64,000 nucleotides of DNA from Pseudomonas extremorientalis (lineage in GTDB: Bacteria > Pseudomonadota > Gammaproteobacteria > Pseudomonadales > Pseudomonadaceae): positions 37,752 through 101,751 of the forward strand of contig NZ_MDGK01000040.1 of the NCBI RefSeq assembly GCF_001870465.1. Direction: 5' to 3'. This document shows, piece after piece, positions 42,442 through 53,600 of this stretch (position 1 is its first letter; each line of letters starts with the position of its first letter). The translations under genes and the position numbers were made by a program. Under the pieces are notes generated by a model that was not told where the DNA came from, searched no databases, and saw nothing but the letters and a program-made list of their open reading frames with translations.

Positions 42442-43908
42442 TCAGATCAGTGTGATGCCGGGGGTCAGCGTGGCAGGCACCACCAGGCTCGGGGTCTCAA
42501 GCGAGGCCACCGGGTACGCACAATAATCCGCCGCGTAGTAGGCACTGGCACGATGATTACCCGACGCCCCTACCCCGCCGAACGGTGCGGTGCTCGCGGC
42601 GCCGGTCAGCTGTTTGTTCCAGTTGACGATACCGGCGCGGCTTTCCAGCCAGAACTGCTGGTAACGCGCTTCGGAATCCGACAACAAGCCCGCGGCCAGG
42701 CCGTATTGGGTGTTGTTGGCCTCGGCAATCGCCGCTTCGAAGTCAGCGTAGCGGATCACCTGCAACAAGGGGCCGAACAGCTCCTCGTCTTCGCGCTCGG
42801 TCACACCGGTCACGTCGATGATGCCCGGCGTGAGCAACGCGGCCTGGTCCTGTGGCTGGGTCATCTCCAGCAGCGCTACGGCGCCATTGGCCAACATCAA
42901 TTCCTGGGCGTCCATCAAGGCTTTGGCGGCGCCAAGGGAAATCACCGAGCCCATGAACGGCGCCGGTTGCTGGTCGAACGCACCGACTTCGATCGTCGCG
43001 CTGACCGCCACCAGACGCGCCAGCAACGTATCGCCCCAGGCGCCTTCCGGCACCAACAGGCGACGGGCACAGGTGCAACGCTGGCCAGCCGAGATAAAGG
43101 CTGACTGGATGATGGTGTAGACCGCCGCATCCACGTCGGCCACTTCGTCGACCACCAGCGGGTTATTGCCGCCCATTTCCAGGGCCAGGATTTTGTCCGG
43201 GCGCCCGGAGAACTGCTGGTGCAGATGATTGCCGGTGCGGCTGGAGCCGGTGAAGAACAACCCGTCGATGCCGGGGTTGGCCGCCAGGGCGATGCCGGTT
43301 TCCCGCGCGCCTTGCAGCAGGTTCAGCACGCCCGCCGGCAGGCCGGCTTCGATCCAGCACTGCACGGTCAGCTCAGCGACTTTAGGGGTCAGCTCGCTCG
43401 GTTTGAACAGCACGGTGTTACCCGCCAGCAAGGCCGGGACGATATGCCCGTTCGGCAGGTGACCAGGGAAGTTGTAAGGCCCGAACACCGCCACCACACC
43501 GTGGGGTTTGTGACGCAATACGGCGGTGGCATCGCCCAGCGGGCCGCTCTTCTCGCCGGTGCGCTCGCGGTAGCTTTGTACCGAGATGGCGATCTTGTTG
43601 GCCATGCTGGTGACTTCGGTGGCCGACTCCCACAGCGGCTTGCCGGTTTCCTCGCCGATGCAGCGGGCGATTTCGTCGGCGCGACGTTTCAGGGTGGCGG
43701 CGAAGGTTTCCAGTACGTGGATGCGCTCTTCCAGCGGGCGCCTGGCCCAGGCAGGGAATGCCTGGCGCGCGGCCTGCACGGCGGATTCGACCTGTTCGGC
43801 GGTGGCGCCATTGCCGGCCCACAGCACCTGTTGGGTCACCGGGTTGCGCGACTCAAACAGCTCACCCTGGCCAGCCAGCCAGCTACCTGCGATATACAGC
43901 GAATTCAT
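42442..43908 (-). CDS. aruD: Succinylglutamate semialdehyde dehydrogenase AruD/AstD
   Basis: Fourth AST step: NAD-dependent oxidation to succinylglutamate. 488 aa, aldehyde dehydrogenase fold. Catalytic Cys in AFISAGQRCTCARRL and general-base Glu in LALEMGGNNPLVV; cofactor motif FTGSSRTG. Start codon overlaps the aruG stop by one base. Confidence 0.96.
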   Translation of the reverse strand: MNSLYIAGSWLAGQGELFESRNPVTQQVLWAGNGATAEQVESAVQAARQAFPAWARRPLEERIHVLETFAATLKRRADEIARCIGEETGKPLWESATEVTSMANKIAISVQSYRERTGEKSGPLGDATAVLRHKPHGVVAVFGPYNFPGHLPNGHIVPALLAGNTVLFKPSELTPKVAELTVQCWIEAGLPAGVLNLLQGARETGIALAANPGIDGLFFTGSSRTGNHLHQQFSGRPDKILALEMGGNNPLVVDEVADVDAAVYTIIQSAFISAGQRCTCARRLLVPEGAWGDTLLARLVAVSATIEVGAFDQQPAPFMGSVISLGAAKALMDAQELMLANGAVALLEMTQPQDQAALLTPGIIDVTGVTEREDEELFGPLLQVIRYADFEAAIAEANNTQYGLAAGLLSDSEARYQQFWLESRAGIVNWNKQLTGAASTAPFGGVGASGNHRASAYYAADYCAYPVASLETPSLVVPATLTPGITLI

Positions 43909-44933
43909 TATTTCGACTCCCGAGCAGCGGACAACGGTACGGCACGCACTTGATCACCCACCACCAAGCGCAGACGCTTGGCGGTCTGTGGGTCGACCAC
44001 CAGGGTTCCGGCTGCCATGCGGGCCGGGGCAGCGGTGATGCGGCAATCTTCGCGTTTGCGGTTATGGATCAGGAACGGCGTGGCGTCGTCACCTGGGGTG
44101 CCGATCGCCAAGACCAGTGTCTGGCTGTCGCGAACGGCACGGATCTTCTGGGTCTCACACTCCACCGCAGGTCCCGCGTCGAAGATGTCGACATAGCCCT
44201 GGTAGCTGAAGCCTTCGCTCTTGAGCATGCTCAGCGCCGGTTCGGTGTCCGGGTGGACCTTGCCGATCACGTTGCGCGCATCTTCGGAGAGGAAGCAGCT
44301 GTACAGCGGAAACTTCGGCATCAGCTCGGCGATGAATGCCTTGTTGCCCACGCCGGTCAGGTAGTCGGCCTGGCTGAACTCCATCTTGAAGAAGTGGCGA
44401 CCCAGGCTTTCCCAGAATGGCGAACGCCCGGCGTCGTTGGACACCCCGCGCATCTCGGCGATGATCTTGTTGCCGAACAGCTGCGGGAATTCCGCGATGA
44501 ACAGCAGGCGCGCCTTGGCCAACATGCGACCGTTGAGGCCGCTGCGGTAATCGGCGTGCAGGAACAACGAGCACAGTTCGGAATTGCCGGTGAGGTCGTT
44601 GGCCAGGAACAGCGTCGGAATTTCGCGATAGATGTTCAGCTCCTGGGAAGCGCTGACGGTCAGCCCGACCCGGAAGTTGTACCAGGGCTCACGCAGGCCG
44701 ACGGCACCGGCAATGGCGGAAATGCCCACCACACGGCCTTCGTCGTTTTCCAGCACGAACAGGTAGTCGGCATCGCCCCGCCCGGCGTCGCCGCGAAAGG
44801 TTTTTTCCGCCCAGCCCACGCGGTGGGTCAGGCGCTCTTCGTTGGCCGGCAAGGTGGTGAGGCCGGTGCCGGTGCTGCGCGCCAGATCAATCAGGGCCGG
44901 TAAATCGCTGCTGCGTACGGGACGAACGATCAT
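43908..44933 (-). CDS. aruG: Arginine N-succinyltransferase, beta subunit AruG
   Basis: First step of the AST pathway; in Pseudomonas the enzyme is a heterodimer of AruF and AruG. 341 aa. AstA family signature at the start (MIVRPVRSSDLPALIDLARS) and in FWESLGRHFFKMEFSQADYL. AGGAG just upstream of the ATG. Paralogue of the upstream gene, with a 51-bp gap. Confidence 0.95.
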   Translation of the reverse strand: MIVRPVRSSDLPALIDLARSTGTGLTTLPANEERLTHRVGWAEKTFRGDAGRGDADYLFVLENDEGRVVGISAIAGAVGLREPWYNFRVGLTVSASQELNIYREIPTLFLANDLTGNSELCSLFLHADYRSGLNGRMLAKARLLFIAEFPQLFGNKIIAEMRGVSNDAGRSPFWESLGRHFFKMEFSQADYLTGVGNKAFIAELMPKFPLYSCFLSEDARNVIGKVHPDTEPALSMLKSEGFSYQGYVDIFDAGPAVECETQKIRAVRDSQTLVLAIGTPGDDATPFLIHNRKREDCRITAAPARMAAGTLVVDPQTAKRLRLVVGDQVRAVPLSAARESK

Positions 44934-44984
44934 GCTATCTCCTCGAACGGGCCGCTGTTGTCAGCCACCCGCGAAACTCTCTTT

Positions 44985-46004
44985 TTAAACCGCAACCAGG
45001 CGCACGCTCGCGCCTTCGCCAACACCCAAGGCCTCGGCCGCTGCCAGGTCCAACGTCACCGGTTTACCCGGCGCGTAGTCCAGCTCCAGCATCACCGCAC
45101 GGTAGTCCTGCAATTGCGCGTTGCTCACCAGGTACTGGCGGCCGACGCCCTTGACCATCTCGCCGATCTTCACCGGCACCACGCGGCTCTGGGCGATCGA
45201 GCGAATGCCCGATACCCGTGCGTGCAGCGTCGGGCCGCCGTCGAAGATGTCGATGTAGTGGTCGGTCTCGAAGCCTTCGCGCATCAGGATGTCGAAGGTG
45301 ATCTGCGCACGCGGGTGCACCTGGCCCATGGCTTCCTGGGCTTCGTCCGGCAGCAGCGGCACGTAGATCGGGTAATGCGGCATCAGCTCGGCGAGGAAAG
45401 TGCGGCTTTTCAGTCCGCACAGACGCTCGGCGGCGGCGTAGTTGAGGTCGAAGAAGTTACGGCCGATGGCGTCCCAGAACGGCGAGTCACCGTTCTCGTC
45501 GCTGTAGCCGACGATCTCGGTCACCACCGAGTCGGCAAAGCGCTCGGGGTGGCTGGCGACGAACAGCAGGCGGCCACGGGAATTGAGTTCCGACCACGGC
45601 GAACCGACCAGCTCGGGCACCACGTAGAAACTGGTGAGCAGGCTGTTGCCGGTAAGGTCGTGGCACTGGGAAAGCACGTGGATCTTGTTGTGGATCTTCA
45701 GCTCGCGGGAGGCGTGCACGAAGGTCTCGTTACGGAAGCTGTAGAACGGCTCGGAGTAACCGGCCGACGCGACAATGGCCGAGCAACCGGCGAGCTTGCC
45801 GGTCTCGGTGTCTTCGAGCACGAAGAAATAGCTTTCTTCACCGTTGAAGCTCACCTCGGCGGCGAAGGACGCTTCGCTCGCGGCGATCTTGTCGCTCAGG
45901 CGTTCCACGTCGTCCGGCAAGGACGTGACACCAATCGGGCTGTCCGCAGCCAGACGCTGTACCTCGCCCAGATCAGCCATTTGCGCGGGGCGCATCACCA
46001 GCAT
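44985..46004 (-). CDS. aruF: Arginine/ornithine N-succinyltransferase, alpha subunit AruF
   Basis: Partner of AruG; also accepts ornithine. 339 aa from ATG 46004 (MLVMRPAQMADLGEVQRLAA), with AAGGAG 7 nt upstream; the frame extends to 46067. Contains FWDAIGRNFFDLNYAAAERL, parallel to AruG. A REPIN separates it from aruC. Confidence 0.95.
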   Translation of the reverse strand: MLVMRPAQMADLGEVQRLAADSPIGVTSLPDDVERLSDKIAASEASFAAEVSFNGEESYFFVLEDTETGKLAGCSAIVASAGYSEPFYSFRNETFVHASRELKIHNKIHVLSQCHDLTGNSLLTSFYVVPELVGSPWSELNSRGRLLFVASHPERFADSVVTEIVGYSDENGDSPFWDAIGRNFFDLNYAAAERLCGLKSRTFLAELMPHYPIYVPLLPDEAQEAMGQVHPRAQITFDILMREGFETDHYIDIFDGGPTLHARVSGIRSIAQSRVVPVKIGEMVKGVGRQYLVSNAQLQDYRAVMLELDYAPGKPVTLDLAAAEALGVGEGASVRLVAV

Positions 46005-46074
46005 GGTGTCACTCCTTAACTCGAAAAACTCATAGGAAAAAATACCGGACAGTTCCTGATTCAACACAGGTCAA

Positions 46075-46166
46075 ATGTGGGAGGGGGCTTGCCCCCGATA
46101 GCAGTCTGTCAGTTGATAAATCAGGTGGCTGACCCATCGCTATCGGGGGCAAGCCCCCTCCCACAT
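46075..46166. repeat. REPIN between aruC and aruF
   Basis: Inverted REP pair with a spacer of about 50 bp, inside the aru operon. It may stabilise the upstream mRNA or partly terminate, giving different aruC and aruFG levels. Confidence 0.93.
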
Positions 46167-46192
46167 GACACGGTCCGGCAAATAAGTGTGTA

Positions 46193-47413
46193 TCAGGCTT
46201 GAGTCAGCGTTTTCACTGCACGTTCAAAACGGTCCAGGCCTTCCTGGATATCCGCGTCTTCCACCACCAGGCTCGGCGCAAAACGCACCACGTCCGGGCC
46301 GGCTTGCAGGATCATCAGGTTTTCCTTCTCGGCCGCGTTGAACACGTCCTTGGCCTTGCCTTTGAACGCATCGCTCAACACGCAACCGAGCAACAGGCCC
46401 ATGCCGCGCACTTCGGTGAAGATCCCGTATTGCTTGCCGATCTGCTCCAGGCGCGCCTTGAACAGGTCGTGCTTGGCGTTCACGCCAGCCAGCACTTCAG
46501 GGGTGTTGATCACGTCGATCACCGCCTCGGCCACCGCGCACGCCAGCGGGTTGCCGCCGTAGGTGGTGCCGTGGGTACCGACCACCAGGTGCTTGGCCAG
46601 GTCTTCACGGGTGAGCATGGCCGCAATCGGGAAACCGCCGCCCAGGCTCTTGGCGCTGGTGAGGATGTCCGGCGTCACGCCGTAGTGCTGGTAGGCGAAC
46701 AGGTGACCGCTTCGGCCCATGCCGGTCTGTACTTCGTCAAAGACCAGCAAGGCGTTATTCGCGTCGCACAGCTCGCGGGCGCCTTGCAGGTAGGCCAGTT
46801 CGGCCGGCAGTACGCCGCCTTCGCCCTGGATCGGCTCCAGCACCACAGCGCAGGTCTTGTCCGACACGGCGGCTTTCAGCGCAGCCAGGTCGTTATAAGG
46901 AACGTGGGTGATGCCGGTGATTTTAGGCCCGAAGCCATCGGAGTACTTGGACTGGCCACCGACGTTGACGGTGAACAGGGTGCGGCCGTGGAAGCTGTTC
47001 AGCGCGGCGATGATCTCGTACTTCTCGGTGCCGAAACGGTCGAACGCGACGCGACGGGCCAGCTTGAACGCGGCCTCGTTGGCTTCGGCACCGGAGTTGC
47101 AGAAGAACACGCGCTCGGCAAAGGTGGCGTCGATCAGCTTATGCGCCAGGCGCAGCGCCGGCTCATTGGTGAACACGTTGGATACGTGCCACAGCTTGTT
47201 GGCCTGTTCGGTCAGCGCGCCAACCAGCGCCGGATGGGCATGGCCCAATACGTTGACCGCGATGCCGCCGGCAAAGTCGATCAGCTCACGACCGGCCTGG
47301 TCCCACACGCGGGAACCTGCGCCACGCACGGGGATGAAGGCGGCAGGTGCGTAGTTGGGAACCATGACCTGGTCGAAATCGGCACGTTGCACCGGGGCTT
47401 GCTCAACGGACAT
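46193..47413 (-). CDS. aruC: Succinylornithine/acetylornithine aminotransferase AruC/AstC
   Basis: Third AST step, PLP-dependent transamination; also biosynthetic acetylornithine activity. 406 aa. PLP-lysine in LTSAKSLGGGFPIAA; cofactor site NSGAEANEAAFKLAR. First gene of the aru run and preceded by two ArgR-like sites. Confidence 0.95.
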   Translation of the reverse strand: MSVEQAPVQRADFDQVMVPNYAPAAFIPVRGAGSRVWDQAGRELIDFAGGIAVNVLGHAHPALVGALTEQANKLWHVSNVFTNEPALRLAHKLIDATFAERVFFCNSGAEANEAAFKLARRVAFDRFGTEKYEIIAALNSFHGRTLFTVNVGGQSKYSDGFGPKITGITHVPYNDLAALKAAVSDKTCAVVLEPIQGEGGVLPAELAYLQGARELCDANNALLVFDEVQTGMGRSGHLFAYQHYGVTPDILTSAKSLGGGFPIAAMLTREDLAKHLVVGTHGTTYGGNPLACAVAEAVIDVINTPEVLAGVNAKHDLFKARLEQIGKQYGIFTEVRGMGLLLGCVLSDAFKGKAKDVFNAAEKENLMILQAGPDVVRFAPSLVVEDADIQEGLDRFERAVKTLTQA

Positions 47414-47491
47414 CGGAGTCTCCTGAAGAGGAACGCCTGCCTGGAACTGGCGGGCGATGCAGGGATTGTAAGGACAGTTTTCAGTAGGGCC

Positions 47492-47558
47492 TTGTCGCCA
47501 AGCGACAACTTCTTATAGCGCCAACCCGCGTTTTACGTGGGTTTACGCCAATGCGACA
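47492..47558 (-). promoter_or_regulatory. Tandem ArgR-binding sites upstream of aruC
   Basis: Minus strand TGTCGCATTGGCGTAA (47558 to 47543) and TGTCGCTTGGCGACAA (within the palindrome 47492-47508) both match the Pseudomonas ArgR consensus TGTCGC-N8-AA exactly. ArgR is encoded nearby at 53613-54593. The rest of 47414-47699 shows no gene. Confidence 0.8.
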
Positions 47559-47699
47559 AATAGCATCGCAATGGCGCAGTTTAAACGCTGTCGCACAATT
47601 ACGTGAGACCTGCGCGCACGCTCGGCATAACTATCTAAAGGCCGGTGCGCACAGGTGACTGATTAACTCGTGGTTTTCAAGCCCTCCATGGATGTGAGC

Positions 47700-50600
47700 A
47701 TGACGACCCCAACGCCCCCTGCACCCGCAATCACCCAAAGCAGCCATCCCGATCGCCACTACGAACCCTTGACCCGCGCACTGCCGGCCTGGCTCGGCAA
47801 CGCGTCCGCCAGCAAGCGCTCCGCCCTCAAAAACGCCACGCCCCTGCCCCTGCCCCTGCCCGCCACCGACGCTGCGCAACAGGCAACCCTCAGGCAGCTC
47901 AATGGTGCCCACTGGCACGCACAGAACCGCGTCGACCAGGCCCTCAAGGACCTCCAGGACGCCAGGACCTACTCCATCCCCTTGCTCAAAGACGCCTTGA
48001 AACGCCAATCCGGCCTTGAACTGGATGTGGAAACCACGTTTATCCGCCTCTACATCCCCCAGACCATCCCCTGGTTTACGGTACGTTCCGGCGGGGCGCG
48101 CGCCTGGACCGTGTCCCTGCTGGACGCCGCACTGCATAACTTCGAACACAAAGAGACCCTGGCGGATGCCTATGAGCCGGACTCCACCTACATCACTCAA
48201 CCCGATGCCAACGGCCAGTTCGACACATTGCCCGCCATCAAGCGCCGCCTGCCCATCGCGGCGTTCGCCCAACTGTGTCGTGACCTCGACCTCGGCGCGC
48301 GCTATATGGGCTACCTGCGCGAGCAACTCGGCGTCGACCACCCGGTCGCCGGCGCGGTGCTGCAAGCCAAGGTCGACGCCAGCCAAAAAGCCGCTCTGCG
48401 TGCGGCGGTACAATTGGCGCGGATCCGGGGCGACATCCAAGAAGACTATGCACGGTTGATCGAAGGCCTGATCGACGGGCTTTCCGGCATGCGCCTTGGC
48501 TCAAGCGCCGTGCACATACATGACTTCAGCATGATGGAGGCCCCCCTCACCGGCATCCTGCTCTTCGCCCCGGACCTCGAAAACACCCGCACGGTGCAAC
48601 GAATGGTGGCCTATGTGCCGGACGACCCGGAACATCCGCTCAAGGAGTACCCCTCCCCCCTGGCCTTCAAGCAGGAGCTGACCCGACAACTGCGCGCCGC
48701 CGATTACCAGGTGTTCTTCAGCCGATTCGTCGCCCACGAGCACCGCGGCGCGTTTTTCGCCGACCTGGGCCAACGCCTGGAAAAAATCACCTGGCATCCC
48801 AGTGAATACGGCAGCGGCCTGGCGCCCTGGCGCGCCGACCCCACCGACGATCCGTTATTGCAGTTCACCGCCAGCCCGATTCTCATCGTCCCCTGGGACT
48901 ACCTCTACCAGTCCAGGCTCAACCAGTTGCTCAACGACGCCCGCACCCTAGCCGTCTCCACCGCGACCGTGGATCGCAATGCGCGATGGGCCTTGTGGGA
49001 CAGCTTCGTCAACGTCGCTTCATCCATCGTGAATGCAGCGTTGCTGGTGGTCGCACCGTTTATTCCGGGGCTGGGGGAATTGATGCTTGCGTACATGGCC
49101 TATCAACTGCTCGACGACGTGTTCGAAGGCATTGTCGACTGGGCTGAAGGACTTGACCGCGAGGCCTTCGCACACCTGATGAACCTGCTGGAGAGTGCGG
49201 TTCAACTGGGATTGTTCACGGCGGGTGGGCAGATCGGCGTACCCGAGTTGCGCAAGCTGATGTCGCCACAGACACTGGCCTTCATCGATCGCTTCAAACC
49301 AGTCACCCTCGCCAGCGGTGCCCGCCGTTACTGGAAACCCGACCTGGCCCCCTATGCGCAAAACCTGCAGTTGCCGCCGAACCTGGGCATCGACGAACTG
49401 GGCCTGCATACGGTGCGCAAGGAATCGATCCTGCCGCTGGAAGGCTCGTTTTACGCCGTGCAGAAGTCTCCTGGAGACGGACAGTACCGGCTCAAGCACC
49501 CGAGCCGGGCCGACGCCTATCAACCGCTGCTGATCCATAACCAGGCGGGCACCTGGCGTACCGAACTCGACCAGCCGTTGCAATGGCAAGGCCCGGATTT
49601 GCTCGGCCGTCTCGGCCACCGTGCGCAAGGCCTCAGTGACGCCGACCGGCAACTGGCCATGACCCTGAGCGGTACCGACGAAGCCATCCTGCGCAAGATG
49701 CACCACAACAGCGAACCGCTGCCGCCGCTGTTGGATGATGCCCTGGCGCGACTCAGGATCGAGCGGGAACTGGACACCTTGATCGAACGCCTGAGCAGCG
49801 ATGACCCGGCACTCTACAACCGCATCGCCGCCCTGGACCTGCTGCAATTGCTCACCGCCAATGGCGCCTGGCCGCACACCCGGGGCTTGCGCTTTCTGGA
49901 TGATCAGGGCCGCGTGGTCTGGACCTTTGGCGACCAGACCAAGCCGCTGGTACAAATACACGAAGCGCAACTGAGCAACGGCGATCTGCTCAAGACCGTG
50001 TTGCAGACACTGACCCCGGAAGAGATCCGCGCACAATTCGGCGAGCGTGCCAGCGACCCGCAACTGAGCCTGGAAACCCGCACGCGCAACCTGAGAAAAA
50101 CCCTTGCCGGGATCGCCCGCAAGCATCGCGTCGCACTTTTCGACTCACGCTACGGGCCCTTGCAGCACGCTGAACACCCCCAAGCCCGGCAGTTGGCCGA
50201 TGAAGCCCCCGGCTTGCCGGCCACCGTCGCCGAGCGATTGCTGGGCCAGGCCACCGGTGAAGAGCTGCTTGAACTACACGCCCAGCGCACACCGCCACGC
50301 CTTGCGCAGTTGGCCCAGGCGGCGCTCACCGAAGTCCGCCTGAACCGCGCCTACGAAGGGCAGCACCTGGACTCACAGGTCAACCTCGACACCGACCTGC
50401 TGGCCTTGAGCGCATTGCGGGTGCTGCCAGGCTGGTCCACGGAGATCAACCTGCAAGCCCTGCACCAGTCCATCGACGGCGAGGCCTGGCACAGCGTCGG
50501 CTCTGACGACGCACCGATCCGCCGCAGCCTGGTGCGCCTGGACAGCGGTCGCTACGTGGCCTACGACGAAAAAGGCCCCCTGTGCGGCGAGACCGACCTG

Positions 50601-53600
50601 TACTCGGCCATTCTCCATGCCCTGCCTGACGCCCAGCGTGAGCAGCTGAACATCGACATTCATCAAGGCCACGAACTGCGCGAGCGCCTGCGCCAACGCC
50701 CGCCGCCGCGCGACGAAATGCGCGTGCTGCTGGGGGGCGACACTCCCGAACCGGCCACCGAGACCCTGCAACTGCTCGGTCACGATGCCGGCTACGCCCA
50801 CCAACCCGCCATCGAGGGTGGTCCGGCGAGTCTGCATCAGCGCGCACGCAGCCTGTACCCAAGCCTGGACGACAGCCAGTTGCACGCGCTCATCCAAGAC
50901 TGGCAGGCACACCCCGGCGGAGCGGCAGCCAAGCTCGCGCAACTGGCCGAGGAATATGCGCAACTGGACAGCGGCTTGCAGGCCTGGCAAGCCGATGTCC
51001 CTCACCATCACCCGGTGACGGGACACGCCTTGTACCGGTGGGAGCTCCAGCTGGAAAAACAGAATCGCACCGCGATGACTCATCGGCTCAAAGCGGCCTG
51101 GCGGCGTGAAACAGTGATCGACAACTACTACGAAGACCCGGCGCGGGACGGCCACACGCTCAAGCTCAATGGCAACATCCTGGGCGAGATGCCACGACTG
51201 CAAGCCAATTTCGATCATGTCTCTCTGCTGTCCCTCAACGGATCAGCCAACTTGCGCGGGGTGTCCTCGTTCCTGGGCCACTTTCCCAAACTGCGCCAAC
51301 TCAGTGTCATCAACACGCCTCTACGGGGCCTGCCTCAGGAGATCACGTCGATGCCGGACCTGAACGCCCTGCAACTGAACACCTGCCAGATCGTCCTCAC
51401 CCCGCAAAGCCAGGCGCAGTTGGCCGCCATGCACCAGATGCGCTCGCTGGACCTGCACGGCAATCCGTTGGGTCTTGTCCCCAGCGTCGAAACAATGCCT
51501 GACCTGGTCGCCCTGGACTTGTCGCGCACCAATATCGACCGCCTGCCGGCCGGCGTGCTCAGCCATCCGGAGCTGCAAGTCGCCCTGTTGAGCAACAACC
51601 GGATCAGCCACTTGCCAGATGGCATTTTCCAGCTTGCGCCTGAATCCAGCTTGCGCTTCGACCTCTCGCGCAACCCGTTGAACCGCGAAACCCTTGAAAG
51701 GATCAAGGCCTATCACCAGCGGCACGGCACCCGCTTCGAGGCCAGCGCCTTGCAGGCCGACCGGCGCGACGCCAAGCTGTTGTTTCCGAAATTCAGCGAA
51801 GAGCAGATCAACCGATTCATCTTCAACCTGCCCGGCGATATCGAAGCGGGACGACGTGAGCTGGCACGGCTGGCAGGCGACTACCAGACACTGACGGACA
51901 AGTTGCAGGCCTGGGCCCAGGCACCGGCGCTTCCCGAGCTGGAAACGGCTCGCAGGGCGGCGCTCAAAGACCTGCTGGAACGAAGCTGGCGGCGCGAAAC
52001 CCCGCAGCAGACCCAGGTAGGCTCCCTGGAAATTCCCGCCACCCTGGCAGGCGAACTGCCGCAACTGAGCATCACGTTCGACCACATCGGCGGGCTTCGC
52101 ATACAGGGCAACCAACGGCCCCTGCACCTGGATCAGTTCCTGCGCAGCTTTCCCAATGTTCACGCGCTCTCCATACAGGACGCACCGTTGGGGGACCTGC
52201 CGGCCTCGTTGCTCAGCCTGCAACACCTGGAATTCCTGAGCCTGCCCGGATGTTCGATCATGTTGTCGGCCTCATCCGCGCACGGCCTGGAAGGCATGAA
52301 GGGGCTGACGTTCCTGGACCTGAACCATAACCCCTTGGCGCACACACCCGACTTCAGCCAATTGCCCAGCCTGCGCCGGGTGCTGTTGCGCAATACCGGC
52401 CTGCGCGAGGTGCCGGCGGGTCTGCTGCGCAGCGATCAGCACGTCACAGTGGACCTGAGCAACAATGCGATCGAAAACCTGCCCCCTGCCGCCTTCACAT
52501 TGCCCAACACTGCGGTGCGAGGCATTGATCTGTCGGGAAATCCGTTGTCCAAGCCGACGCTGGAACAGGTCAAGACCTATTGCCAACGCACCGGCGAGTT
52601 CTTCAAGGCAGAAGCCAACCCTGGCGAGCGCGAACGTATCCAACAGCTTTACCCCACCTTCGTCGACAGCGAAATCCATCGGTTCATCTTCAAACTGCCT
52701 GGCGACATGGACGCCGTTACCAACCAAATCAGCCTGCTCGAAGAGGAATACCGGCAATTGGGCACCGACCTCAACGAATGGGTGTTGGATGTCCCGACCC
52801 ATCACCCGATTCTCGGCACGCTGATGGATGAACAGGCACGCGCCGAACAACAGTTGATCCGGCAGGATTTCAAGACCCTGCTCGAGCAAGCCTGGCGTTT
52901 TGAGAGAATCGAAGACGAAGAGAGCCTGGACGAAGAGGTGACCCACAGTTTGATACTCGATACCCCAATACTCGGGGCCCTGCCGCAACTGCGCGCGCGC
53001 TTTAATCACGTGTCCACTTTCGAACTGATCGGCGACGGCATCACGACCCAGGTCGATGGCACACTCGGCAGCTTCCCCCAGCTGGAGACACTGACCCTCA
53101 ACAAGTGCTCACTGCAAACCCTGCCCACCTCGATATTCAACATGCCCAAGCTGTCCTCCCTGGACCTGTCCGAATGCAACATTGCGCTTTCACCGCAAAG
53201 TGCCCGCGCACTCGAGGACTTGAAAGACATCGAGTTCATCGACCTGAGCAACAACCCCCTCGGCCACGCACCGGATGTGAGCCAGCTTCGTCAATTGAGC
53301 TCACTGCACCTGCGCAATGCTCAACTGCATCACGTCCCCGAAGGTGTGTTCCAGGAGTCGTCGGTGTTGCACACCCTGGACCTGAGCAACAACCACATCG
53401 AACAGTTGCCGGCGTCTCTCCTGGAAATTTCATACACCCTCGACAGCGATTCAGACCTGCGCGGCAACCCGTTGTCGCCACACAGCCTGGCGTTGCTCAG
53501 GGAGTATTACCGGCGTACAGGCTTTGCTTTCCATGTCGAGGCAGCCAGGCAGGACGCCGAGGGCAACCCACTGATCCCACCCTTGGGTCGGGAAGAAGAG

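Noticed and set aside
47559..47699. hrp-box before the giant LRR gene
   Set aside because: No GGAACC-N16-CCAC-like pair could be found upstream, so type III co-regulation with the effector at 5 kb is not supported.
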